47,848 nt of DNA from an uncultured Myxococcales bacterium (GTDB lineage: Bacteria > Myxococcota_A > UBA9042 > DTJE01), in NCBI GenBank assembly GCA_903857665.1, contig CAIOFV010000153.1, forward strand, positions 1 through 47,848. The letters run 5' to 3'. Below the pieces are notes generated by a model. That model worked only from the letters and a program-made list of their open reading frames with translations. It did no database searches and was not told the origin of the DNA. Position 1 is the first letter of the stretch, and the number at the start of each line of letters is the position of its first letter. Both the position numbers and the translations under genes were made by a program. Below are positions 26,908-35,259 of this stretch, one piece after another.

Positions 26908-29900
26908 TCACGGCGTCGTGACGGGCTGAACCAGCAATCCCTTGATCACGAGGTAGCCGCGGTCGCGCAGCAGGTCGGTCAACTGGATGTTCAGCGTCAG
27001 GCCCTGCGGCAGCGACGCGCTGAGGCTCGACAGGTCCAGCGCCGGGATTTCGAACGAAACAAGTTCCTTGCCCGCGAGGCCCTGGAGGGCCGTGTCGAGG
27101 ATCCCGCTCTGCAGGAAGGTCATCAGGTCGTCTTTCGTCATCGGGAAATCGTCGTTGATGCTGACGATTTCGATGTTCAGCGCCGGGACCGCGTCCAGCT
27201 TGACCGCCACGGCGGTCCCGCCCGTCTTGCCGGTCGTCAGGTACAGGGACACCTGGACCGAGGCCTGGACGAAGGCGCCCAACTGAAGGGGATTGTCGTT
27301 CAGCATCAGATCGGCCCACAGGTACAGATCGCCCACCTGGGCCGTGAGCTTGCTGGTCGGGTTGCAGTCGGTCAGGATCGGCGCTTCGTAGAAGTCCAGG
27401 TCGATGCTGTGGATTTCGACGGGATATTGCGACAGGTCGATCCCGGCCAGGTCCGTGGCGGTGATCTTCAGGTTCAGCGAGCCGCCGTACCACACCGCGA
27501 ACAGTGCCTGGTTCAGCAGGTCGAAGAAGGCCCCGATCACGACCTCCTGGTCCGTGGGAAGCACGTAGGCCGAGCCGGCCGACTTCAGGCAGTTCGACCG
27601 CCCGATGGACCCCAGGGGATCGTGGCTGACGTCCTTGACCGCCCCGATGGCGCCGTCCAGCGCCACGTCGATGCCTTCGGTGTGCACCGCCAGGTTCGAC
27701 GGTTTCACCTGGATGCGGATCGCCTTGGCCGCGCCTCCGGGCAGGGCCGGGATCTGGAACGACTGGTCGATCATCAGCTTGGACAGCAGTCCCGACAGCA
27801 GGTCGTTGACCATCGTCGATACCTGGTTCACCAGCGTGTCGGTCAGGGTCTGCTTGAAGGCGTCCAGCAGCAGGTTGATGATCCCGTCCAGCAGGGTGCC
27901 CAGGATGCCGTCCAGTTGCACCACCATGCCGCCTAACTGGACCTGCACATCCTTCATCGTGGCGGTCAGCACGCCCGCGGCGTCCATGCCGATGTCCACG
28001 TCCGCGATGGCCATCACCTGGTCGAACGACACGCTGCCCGAAACGTCCGGGCACCAGTCGATGATGAACTCGCAGCGCCCGACTGCCGCCACGGCGACCT
28101 TCAGGTTCGGGATCGTCATCACCAGGTGCAGCCCGCCCTCGTACAGGTCCAGTTGGAACTTCGGCTTGTCGTAGGTGATCGACGTGATGTTGACCTTGTA
28201 GGGCCCCGCCTCGGCCAGCGGGTTTGGCAGCATCGCCGTCAGGTTCAGGCCGCCGACCACCATTTCCAGGATCGTGGCCAGATCGTCCGGGGGAAGGCTG
28301 TGGTCGCCGTCGTCCACGAAGTCGCGGCCCAGGAACGCCAGCGCCCCCTTGGGCACGCTGGCCTTGACCGGATCGACGTCGGTCGGCGGGTAGTACTTCG
28401 GCGAGTACTGGAACCCGCGGGACGTGGACGACACCATGTTGTTGCCGTTGGTGACCTCGACGGTCAGCACGTTCACGCCCTGCGTCAGGGGGCTGACGAC
28501 GTAGGTGAAGGAACCGTCGGGCTTGATGTTGAACAGCCCCGCATCCTCGCCGTTCACCTTGAACGACGTGACGCCAGCCACATCGTCGTTGACCGTGCCG
28601 ACGACCGTGATCGCGGGCTTGGCGCCCGATACCGTCGCGCCGCGTTCGGGATACTCGATGGTCAGCACGGGCCCGCTGCCCGACACCCGGACTTCCAGTA
28701 CCGCGTACACTTCCGGGTAGCCGACCAGCCGGAAGGTCATTTCAAAGACGCCTTCCGCCTTCAATTGGAACACGCGCGTGGGGCTGGTGGTGGACGGCAC
28801 GATGCCCGTCGGCGGCGCGATGTCGATCGGGGCCTGGACCTTGGCGTCGGTGACGAGGTTGCCGTAGGCGTCACGCGCCTCGGCCGTGACCGTCAGCGTT
28901 TCGTTCTTTCCGTAGAAGGCCTTCTTGGGCACTTCGGTCAGGTCCAGGCGCGCCGGGGGCCCGGCCGTGATCGTCACCGACGCGGGGACCAGCGTGAAGT
29001 ACTTCCAGTCGGCGGTCTGTGGGATGCACTCGACGCTGTACAGGCCGGCCAGCGTGCCGGTGAGGGTCTTGCCCGACAGGGACAGGGGGTCCGGCAGCGG
29101 CCTGATCGAGATCGGGAAGTCGGTCACGGGGTTGTCGTAGAAGTCCACCGCGCGGCATGTCAGGGACGCCGACCCGCCGGCCACGAAGGTGTCCGGGACC
29201 ACCACGGTGATGATGCGCTTGGGGAGGTTCGGGTTGACCGTGACCTTCACGGGCGTCGGGTCGGCGATCGCGGTATCCTTCACGACGCAGGCGACGTCGT
29301 AGTCGCCCGTCTTCGTGAACTGGATCGACATGCCCAGCACCTTGGCGCCCGCCGGGGGCGTCACGCCGGGGACCATGGACGATTCCAGGGAGTTGCCGTA
29401 GATGTCCACGCCGGTGCAGGTGACGGTCACCGTGTCGCCGGCCTTGATGTCGGTCGGGTCCACGGCGGTTTCCACCGACGCGGCCGAGGCGGGACGGACG
29501 ACCACGCGTGCCGGCGACTTGTCCAGCATGAGGGTGTCGGGCGCGAAGCACGCGACCGTGAAGACGTCGGTACGGGTGAAGCGCAGGGTCATGCCTTCGC
29601 GGGTCACGCCAGCGGGCAGGGTCAGATCCGGCACTTCGTCCGGGGTGATGTACGGGCTGTCGGTTCCGGTGGCCGCGTCCGCGTCAGCGCCCGGCGTGGC
29701 GTCGCCGGAGGTGGACGGGGATGTCGCGCTGGCCTCGCGGACCACCAGTTCGGCCTGGGTCGGATTGAACCCGGACCCGACGCACGAGATGTCCACCGTC
29801 TGGCCGGCCTTCACGGCGGACGTCGAAACGACGGTCTCGATCGAGGGCGCCGGCGGCGCGACGTCGAGATTGACGTCCGACAAGCCGTTGTCGGAGGACG

Positions 29901-29970
29901 AGCGGCTGCCGCCTCCGCATGCGACCAGCACGAGCAGGGACGTGCAAATCCCGGCGAGGATCGGCTTCAT
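26908..29970 (-). CDS. Large lipoprotein with Ig-like repeats
   Basis: 1020 residues. Lipobox LVLVAC (Cys18) then GGG and a Ser-rich spacer. Residues about 45-430 hold at least four Ig-like repeats with motifs such as AVKAGQTVDISCVG, DIKAGDTVTVTCTGVD and FVAGGSASLTCRAVD. A further beta domain follows (ATVSGAKPAITVVGTVNDDV). The C-terminal ~450 residues are a different, Leu/Asp-rich alpha/beta region (MVNDLLSGLLSKLM, FEIPALDLSSLS), whose alternating pattern and two-fold look remind me of lipid-binding TULIP proteins; this is a guess. ATG 29970 with GGAGGT upstream. Driven by the minus-strand half of a symmetric promoter. Confidence 0.78.
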   Translation of the reverse strand: MKPILAGICTSLLVLVACGGGSRSSSDNGLSDVNLDVAPPAPSIETVVSTSAVKAGQTVDISCVGSGFNPTQAELVVREASATSPSTSGDATPGADADAATGTDSPYITPDEVPDLTLPAGVTREGMTLRFTRTDVFTVACFAPDTLMLDKSPARVVVRPASAASVETAVDPTDIKAGDTVTVTCTGVDIYGNSLESSMVPGVTPPAGAKVLGMSIQFTKTGDYDVACVVKDTAIADPTPVKVTVNPNLPKRIITVVVPDTFVAGGSASLTCRAVDFYDNPVTDFPISIRPLPDPLSLSGKTLTGTLAGLYSVECIPQTADWKYFTLVPASVTITAGPPARLDLTEVPKKAFYGKNETLTVTAEARDAYGNLVTDAKVQAPIDIAPPTGIVPSTTSPTRVFQLKAEGVFEMTFRLVGYPEVYAVLEVRVSGSGPVLTIEYPERGATVSGAKPAITVVGTVNDDVAGVTSFKVNGEDAGLFNIKPDGSFTYVVSPLTQGVNVLTVEVTNGNNMVSSTSRGFQYSPKYYPPTDVDPVKASVPKGALAFLGRDFVDDGDHSLPPDDLATILEMVVGGLNLTAMLPNPLAEAGPYKVNITSITYDKPKFQLDLYEGGLHLVMTIPNLKVAVAAVGRCEFIIDWCPDVSGSVSFDQVMAIADVDIGMDAAGVLTATMKDVQVQLGGMVVQLDGILGTLLDGIINLLLDAFKQTLTDTLVNQVSTMVNDLLSGLLSKLMIDQSFQIPALPGGAAKAIRIQVKPSNLAVHTEGIDVALDGAIGAVKDVSHDPLGSIGRSNCLKSAGSAYVLPTDQEVVIGAFFDLLNQALFAVWYGGSLNLKITATDLAGIDLSQYPVEIHSIDLDFYEAPILTDCNPTSKLTAQVGDLYLWADLMLNDNPLQLGAFVQASVQVSLYLTTGKTGGTAVAVKLDAVPALNIEIVSINDDFPMTKDDLMTFLQSGILDTALQGLAGKELVSFEIPALDLSSLSASLPQGLTLNIQLTDLLRDRGYLVIKGLLVQPVTTP

Positions 29971-29996
29971 TGGGTACCTCCGGAGGCGAGCCGTTC

Positions 29997-30025
29997 TTGC
30001 GAGAGCGCTTCACGGCCGCTAGAAT
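29997..30025 (+). promoter_or_regulatory. Plus-strand half of a symmetric divergent promoter
   Basis: TTGCGA (29997-30002), 17 nt, TAGAAT (30020-30025). It would start transcription near 30032 toward the Cys-rich lipoprotein at 30161. Its -10 overlaps the -10 of the opposite promoter within the palindrome TAGAATTCTA. Confidence 0.65.
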
Positions 30026-30052
30026 TCTACGGGTGCGCCTTCAACCGCGCAA
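30024..30052 (-). promoter_or_regulatory. Minus-strand half of a symmetric divergent promoter
   Basis: Minus strand: TTGCGC (30052-30047), 17 nt, TAGAAT (30029-30024). Transcription would start near 30017, giving a 47-nt leader for the 1020-residue lipoprotein. Confidence 0.65.
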
Positions 30053-30160
30053 GACGGGCAGGGGTCGCGTGCCGGGTGGGGAGGCCCCCGCCCGGTCCAG
30101 ACGTGGCTCTGCAGGCTCCACGGGTCAGGACGTTCCGGTTTCGGGGATGGAGGTGGTGAC

Positions 30161-31210
30161 GTGATCGCTCGCTGGTTCGGCGCGGTCCTGGTGGCCGCGG
30201 CCCTTGTGGCCTGCGGCGGGAACGGGAAGCCTGCGTCGCTGGACGTGCCCGCGGACCTGCCCGACCTGGGCGACGTGCCCGTCGTGCATTTCGACTACGG
30301 CTCCGATACCGGCCCGGACGACCCTGGGCCCCGTGACGAAACCCCCATCGACGACGGAGCCGTCGCGCCGGACGACGACGCGACGCCGGACGCGCCTCCG
30401 GGCGACCTCGGCCCCGACGTGGTGGACCCCGGCCCCTGCGTGCCGGACTGCACCAACCGCCAGTGCGGCTCGGACGGATGCTCGGACGTGTGCGGATACT
30501 GCCAGCAGGGATACCTGTGCACGGTCGATGGCCAGTGCGCGGTGTTCTGCCGGCCCCAGTGCGACGGGAAGATCTGCGGGCCGGACGGGTGCCAGGGCTA
30601 CTGCGCGCCCGGGTGCGCCGAAAACGAGGACTGCGGCCCGGCGGGCGACACGTGCGTGCTGAAGAACTGCGTGAAGAAGTGCGACGGCAAGGTGTGCGGC
30701 CCCGATTCCTGCGGCGGGGACTGCGGCACCTGTCCGGAAGGAAACCTGTGCACGCTGGACGGCCAGTGCACGGTGGACACCGCGTGCCACGACGTCACCG
30801 CGGTCGGCCGGTGCGTGGGCAACGAGCGCCAGTGGTGCCTGGATTCGGTGCTGACCAAGGAGACGTGCGACACGGCGTCGGGCTTCGTCTGCGGGTACGA
30901 CGCGGTCGGCAAGGACTACATCTGCCGCAAGCCCGAGGTCTGCCAGCCGCAGTGCACGAACAAGGGTTGCGGCCCAGACGGGTGCACCGGGACGTGCGGC
31001 ACGTGCGTGGGCCCCCAGGTCTGCTCGACGGGCGGCCAGTGCGGCGACGCGTGCAACGGCGTCACGTCCGCGGGTCGCTGCATTGGCGACTTCACCCTGG
31101 AGTTCTGCTTCCAGGGCATCCTGCTGCAGTACGACTGCTACGCGGCCAACCCGCCGGTGGGCTGCAACTGGAACCCCGAGCAGCAGGCGTTCGACTGCTT
31201 CGCGCCGTAG
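30161..31210 (+). CDS. Cys-rich lipoprotein with CGPDxC repeats
   Basis: 349 residues. Signal segment VLVAAALVAC with lipobox then GGNG. An Asp/Pro-rich linker (DLPDLGDVP, TGPDDPGPRD) runs to about 90. Then come Cys-rich modules of the type CDGKxCGPDxCxGxC, for example CDGKICGPDGCQGYCAPGC, KCDGKVCGPDSCGGDC and CTNKGCGPDGCTGTCGTC, probably disulfide-rich, as often seen in Myxococcota. The end has two modules with DVTAVGRCVGNERQWC and GVTSAGRCIGDFTLEFC. No enzymatic motif. GTG 30161 with GGAGG at about 30149. Confidence 0.78.
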   Translation: MIARWFGAVLVAAALVACGGNGKPASLDVPADLPDLGDVPVVHFDYGSDTGPDDPGPRDETPIDDGAVAPDDDATPDAPPGDLGPDVVDPGPCVPDCTNRQCGSDGCSDVCGYCQQGYLCTVDGQCAVFCRPQCDGKICGPDGCQGYCAPGCAENEDCGPAGDTCVLKNCVKKCDGKVCGPDSCGGDCGTCPEGNLCTLDGQCTVDTACHDVTAVGRCVGNERQWCLDSVLTKETCDTASGFVCGYDAVGKDYICRKPEVCQPQCTNKGCGPDGCTGTCGTCVGPQVCSTGGQCGDACNGVTSAGRCIGDFTLEFCFQGILLQYDCYAANPPVGCNWNPEQQAFDCFAP

Positions 31211-31270
31211 GGCGGTCGGCGGCGTCCTCCGGCTTCCGGCTTCGACAACCCGACCTTCCTGCCGCCCTCG

Positions 31271-32347
31271 TCAGTCCTGCGTGAAGTCCGTCTTGAAGGA
31301 CCATTCGAGGTGGCTGGGGGTGCCGTCGCGCTCGAGGTCGATGACGACGGTATAGTCGGTGCCGGCCTTCAGCCGGGAGTAAGCGTAGAGGGCCAGCGTG
31401 CGGTGGTCGTTTTCCCGGGACAGGATCGGGTCGGCGAGAACCCCGGCCGCATCGTCCGCGGTCGCCGCGACGATCAGGTGGGGGATGTCGGTCGTGCCGA
31501 ACTCGAGCAACCGGTGTCCCTTGATCTTGATGGGGTTGATCGAGGCCTTCCCGAATTGCACCGTGACGATCGTGCCGGACGGCCAGCCGTTGGGGAGGGG
31601 CCGGATGGGTTCGGGGGATTCCAGCCCGTCGAAGGACGTCGGGATGTACATCGAACCGTCCGGCGGATACAGGGCCACCACGTCGCCGGCGAAGAGGGTC
31701 ATGCCGATGTCGATGACGTCGGCGTTCCAGTACTGGTGATAGGCGCATGGCGGGCCGTCCCCGATGTTGGCGCCTCCGTAGCCGATTTCCGTCGTCAGCG
31801 GGTCCAGCAGGGGCAGGCGGTGGTACAGGGTCCGGATCCAGCCGGCGACCGCACGGTTCGGCTCGTCCAGGAACGCGATGACCTCGCTCATGGCGGAGGC
31901 CGAGTAGCCGGCGGCGACCATCCGTTCGTTGAACTGGGTGCCGGTGTACCCCGGCCAGGTCGGATCCTCGTTGTGCGGGCTGAGCCCCGAGGTGCCGTAG
32001 TGGATGCAGTTGGCCACCAGGCAGTCGGCGTGGGCCTGCGCGGACTGGTTCAGCGCGGCCACCTCGTTGACGGGGCCAAGGCCCGACGCGATGCGGTAGC
32101 GGTTCACCGCCTCCAGCGCGACGATCTGGGCTTCCATGGCGCTTTCGGGATAGGTCCCGCCGCCGCCACGGACGTCCTCGGCCGGGGTGTCGTCCAGGGA
32201 GTCCGCGGAGTTCGCGTCGGCGGGGCCTGCGCCGGCGGAATCGCAGGCGGCCAGCACCGCCGGAAGCGTCAGCGCGCAGGCCAGAAGGGCCCAGGGAGCC
32301 AGGGAGCGGGAGGGCAGGAGGATTCGTTCCACGGGTCGCGTCGTCAC
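31271..32347 (-). CDS. CAP (SCP/PR-1) domain lipoprotein
   Basis: 358 residues. Signal peptide with lipobox LPAVLAAC. The CAP domain (about 65-210) has VNRYRIASGLGPVNEVAALN, AQAHADCLVANCIHYG, SPHNEDPTWPGYTG and the later LYHRLPLLDPLTTEIGYG, with the two His of the family cavity. CAP proteins are secreted and bind lipids or act on surfaces; function here unknown. The C-terminal 120 residues form a beta domain ending in SHLEWSFKTDF. Start: GTG 32347 with AGGAG 7 nt upstream. 23 nt behind the metallophosphoesterase stop; probably one operon. Confidence 0.85.
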   Translation of the reverse strand: MTTRPVERILLPSRSLAPWALLACALTLPAVLAACDSAGAGPADANSADSLDDTPAEDVRGGGGTYPESAMEAQIVALEAVNRYRIASGLGPVNEVAALNQSAQAHADCLVANCIHYGTSGLSPHNEDPTWPGYTGTQFNERMVAAGYSASAMSEVIAFLDEPNRAVAGWIRTLYHRLPLLDPLTTEIGYGGANIGDGPPCAYHQYWNADVIDIGMTLFAGDVVALYPPDGSMYIPTSFDGLESPEPIRPLPNGWPSGTIVTVQFGKASINPIKIKGHRLLEFGTTDIPHLIVAATADDAAGVLADPILSRENDHRTLALYAYSRLKAGTDYTVVIDLERDGTPSHLEWSFKTDFTQD

Positions 32348-32370
32348 GGGTGCACTCCTGGTGTCGGGGG

Positions 32371-33474
32371 TCAGGCCACCACCTCTTCGGTTTCGCGCGG
32401 GCGGCCGTTCCACCGGAGCAATGACACGGCGGGCGGCCCTACGGGGCGGTACTCCACGCGGGCGTATGTCGGATCGATCCGGGTACCCAGGTCGCGGATG
32501 TCCAGGCTGACCGTCCGGGTCCAGGTCCCCGTGTTCACGTAGACCTTGTTCCGGGGCAGGCGCCGGATCATGGGCGTGTGGCTGTGGCCCACGATCAGGG
32601 CCGTCATGTCCGGCGCCTCCTGCAGGTGGGCGGTGGCGCGCCGATCCATGCCGGTGAACAGCGCGATTTCGTCCACCAGCACCTGCAGGGTCCGGACGAC
32701 GCCCTCCTCCTTGGCCCGGGGCCGAAGCCGGGTCTTGACCAGCCAGCGGGTCATGCTGCCCAGCAGGCGTAGCGTGAACCGGAGGTCGAAGACCAGGCCC
32801 CAGAGCACCATCGAGGACAGCGGGTGCACGAGGTCGATGAGCGGTTGCTCGGCCTTGACCGGGGCCAGGACCTCGGTGAAGAAGCGGCTGCCGAAGGGCA
32901 GGTTCAGCACGCGCCGCCCGTCGGCAGAATCCACGAAGGCGTGGCCGGCCTCGATGCGGTTGATGGACTCGAACAGGTGGCCGTGCGTCACGACGACGCC
33001 GCGGGGCAGGCGCAGGAACTCCTCGTCCACGGGAAAGCGCATCCGGTCGGGGGTGTCCAGGACCCCCAGGCGCGCCCGCAGCAGTTTCTGCACCAGCGGG
33101 AATGCCACCTCCGGGTCGTGGTTCCCAGGGATGTAGGTGACGAGGTGGTCGGGCACCTTCAGGAACTCGGCGATGGCATCGAAGACCGCGGGGTGCCCGA
33201 GCAGGCATCGCCGCGTCTTGTCCGCCGCGATCGATTCGTCGATGAGCGTCGCGAAGTGCCCGCGGACCGGCACCTTCAGGAGGTCCAGGATGTCGCCGTT
33301 CAGGATCAGTTCCACCGGGATGCCGGCATGGTCGCCGGAGGCGTGGTGGAGGATCAGGTCGGCGAGGCGGTCGTCGAAGTGGAAGTCTTCGTAGGGATTC
33401 ACCAGGCCGGGGCGCTCCCCCGTTCCCATGTGGAGGTCCGACACGATGATCTTGACGTCGGAGGGCGCATCCAC
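32371..33474 (-). CDS. Calcineurin-like metallophosphoesterase
   Basis: 367 residues. All five metal-binding blocks are visible: VSDLHMGTG near the N-terminus, LNGDILDLL, IPGNHDPE, VVVTHGHLFE and GHSHTPMIRRLP. These bind two metal ions and hydrolyse phosphoesters; the substrate is unknown. The later YVNTGTWTRTVS segment is also typical. No signal peptide. GTG 33474 was selected: it is 7 nt after GGAGA, and the domain begins ten residues on. The open frame extends further upstream across a Pro/Arg-rich non-coding stretch. First gene of an operon with the CAP lipoprotein. Confidence 0.87.
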   Translation of the reverse strand: MDAPSDVKIIVSDLHMGTGERPGLVNPYEDFHFDDRLADLILHHASGDHAGIPVELILNGDILDLLKVPVRGHFATLIDESIAADKTRRCLLGHPAVFDAIAEFLKVPDHLVTYIPGNHDPEVAFPLVQKLLRARLGVLDTPDRMRFPVDEEFLRLPRGVVVTHGHLFESINRIEAGHAFVDSADGRRVLNLPFGSRFFTEVLAPVKAEQPLIDLVHPLSSMVLWGLVFDLRFTLRLLGSMTRWLVKTRLRPRAKEEGVVRTLQVLVDEIALFTGMDRRATAHLQEAPDMTALIVGHSHTPMIRRLPRNKVYVNTGTWTRTVSLDIRDLGTRIDPTYARVEYRPVGPPAVSLLRWNGRPRETEEVVA

Positions 33475-33602
33475 GGGGCATCTCCGGCCGACGACTTCCG
33501 GCGCGTCGGGATTCGCCGGGGTGCGGCCCCGGCCTGGCAGGCATGGTATCATTCGCCCGGTCCGGAGGGCAAAAGGGACCGGCGCGCCGGTGGGGAGGAT
33601 CG

Positions 33603-35189
33603 ATGAACCTTTCGATGCGATGGGTTGCAATCGTCGTTGTCGCCGTGATGGCGGCGCTGCCGGGATGTCGAAAGGACGAGGAACTTTCCAAGGTCGCGTC
33701 CGCGCTGGGCAAGTGCGATGACCCGGCCGCATGCGCGAAGGCCGTCGGGGTCCTGCGCTCGCTGGATCGGTCGCGACGGGATTCGGAAGAAGGGATCGAC
33801 GCGCGCCTGCTGGCCCTGCGGGTCTTGATCGCCGCCCTGGCCACCTTTCCGGAACCCGACCGGGCGTTCCTGGAAGGGGCCGGCCTGGAGCCGGATCGGA
33901 CCCAGGCGCTGCTGGAAGAGGAGGCCCGGGCCATCGAAGGCCTGGGCCCGCGCGGGGCGGGCGTCGCCGATGCCCGGACGATCCTCAATCTGCTTCGCCA
34001 GCCTTCGTGCGAGCGACTGATGGCCCTGGACCCCCTGGAAGCGGCGGCGGGGCCGTTCACGGACGTCGCCTACATGGCGCACCTCGGCGCCCTGGCCAGG
34101 ATGGTCGGCCAGGTCCAGGCCATGCGGGTCCAGACCTACGCCGATTTCGCGCGCACCTTGCTGGGATGTCGCCTTCGGCCCGACATCGACGATGCTGAAG
34201 TGATGCTGACCGCGCGGGTGAAACTGGACGAGGTCGCCTCCAAGTGCCCCCGGGGGGCCGGCGCGCTGCCGCAGGTCAAGGCGTCGTGCCAGAAGGCGGC
34301 GGAACTTGTGGACACGGCACTGCCGCTTCCGCTGCCCGGGCTTGCGTCCGGCGAACTGGCCGGTGCGATGCTGCCGCCGGGACGCGGCTACGGGCTGTCG
34401 TTCACGCCTCCCTGGATCCTGGTGCTGACCGCGGGGCGCCTGCTGATCCTGGATCAGCCGGTCCTGCCCCCGGGCGCCAGAACGATCGAGCGGCCGGTAC
34501 CGGTGACGCTGGTCGACCTTCGGCAGGACCACGGGCCGCAGAACCTCCGTTTCGCGATCAGCGATGCGCGGGAGCATCGGCCGGACGTGGAATTCCATGG
34601 CTCGAAGTGGTTCCCGCTGGCCGTGGACCGGACGGCCACGTATTCGGACCTGATGGAAGTCCTCGAGGCGATGCTCGCGGAGTCCGATGCCACGCCGGCC
34701 CTGGCGCTTCTGCCGCCGGGCGCCCGGACGCCCTTCTTCCTGCCTCTGAACTACCGGTTCTCGTCCCGCCCGTTGATCGACATGTGGGGCGCGCGGAAGC
34801 TGTTCGTGAAGGATCCCCCTGCCCTGGACCTGTTCTTGTCGCCCTTCACGCTGGCCATCCGGGCGGCGGGGTTCGACAAGACGGTGGACGTCATCACGAT
34901 TCCCGCCGAGGGCGGCCCGCCCCGCCAGGACTTCCGGGCGGCGTACCTTGCGGCGGCCGGGGCGGTGGGCGACGGGCCTGCGCGTTCGGCGCGCCTGACG
35001 GCCGCTCCGTCGGCATACGTCGGGTTGCTGGCCGGCGTGCTGGAGGGCCTTTCGTTGCGCGTGTCCCCCGGCAGGTTGAACAGTTCCAGTTCATTCGCCA
35101 CGGCGGCCTACCTGCGGGATCGGGACGGCCTGCCCGAAGCCCTGGTGCCGCTGATCGTCATCCGCGCGCCCGAGGTGCCCCCCGAGTGA
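33603..35189 (+). CDS. Hypothetical lipoprotein, ~530 residues
   Basis: 528 residues. Signal peptide (WVAIVVVAVMAALPGC) with lipobox. The first 250 residues are mainly helical with scattered Cys pairs (CDDPAACAKAVG; SCERLMAL; KCPRGAGALPQVKASCQ). The second half is a mixed alpha/beta region: GYGLSFTPPWILVLTAGRLL, VEFHGSKWFPLAVDRTATYS and TPFFLPLNYRFSS. I do not recognise it. ATG 33603 follows GGGGAGGAT. It is convergent with the Cys-rich gene at 35260. Confidence 0.75.
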   Translation: MNLSMRWVAIVVVAVMAALPGCRKDEELSKVASALGKCDDPAACAKAVGVLRSLDRSRRDSEEGIDARLLALRVLIAALATFPEPDRAFLEGAGLEPDRTQALLEEEARAIEGLGPRGAGVADARTILNLLRQPSCERLMALDPLEAAAGPFTDVAYMAHLGALARMVGQVQAMRVQTYADFARTLLGCRLRPDIDDAEVMLTARVKLDEVASKCPRGAGALPQVKASCQKAAELVDTALPLPLPGLASGELAGAMLPPGRGYGLSFTPPWILVLTAGRLLILDQPVLPPGARTIERPVPVTLVDLRQDHGPQNLRFAISDAREHRPDVEFHGSKWFPLAVDRTATYSDLMEVLEAMLAESDATPALALLPPGARTPFFLPLNYRFSSRPLIDMWGARKLFVKDPPALDLFLSPFTLAIRAAGFDKTVDVITIPAEGGPPRQDFRAAYLAAAGAVGDGPARSARLTAAPSAYVGLLAGVLEGLSLRVSPGRLNSSSSFATAAYLRDRDGLPEALVPLIVIRAPEVPPE

Positions 35190-35259
35190 CGCCTCCACTG
35201 CAGACGCCCCTCGCGACAAACCGGCCGGCCAGCCCTGCAACGACGCCGACCGCGAGTTC

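Noticed and set aside
31209..31269. Terminator between the CGPD and CAP lipoproteins
   Set aside because: AGGGCGG and CCGCCCT could pair, but the loop would be about 47 nt and no T-run is present.
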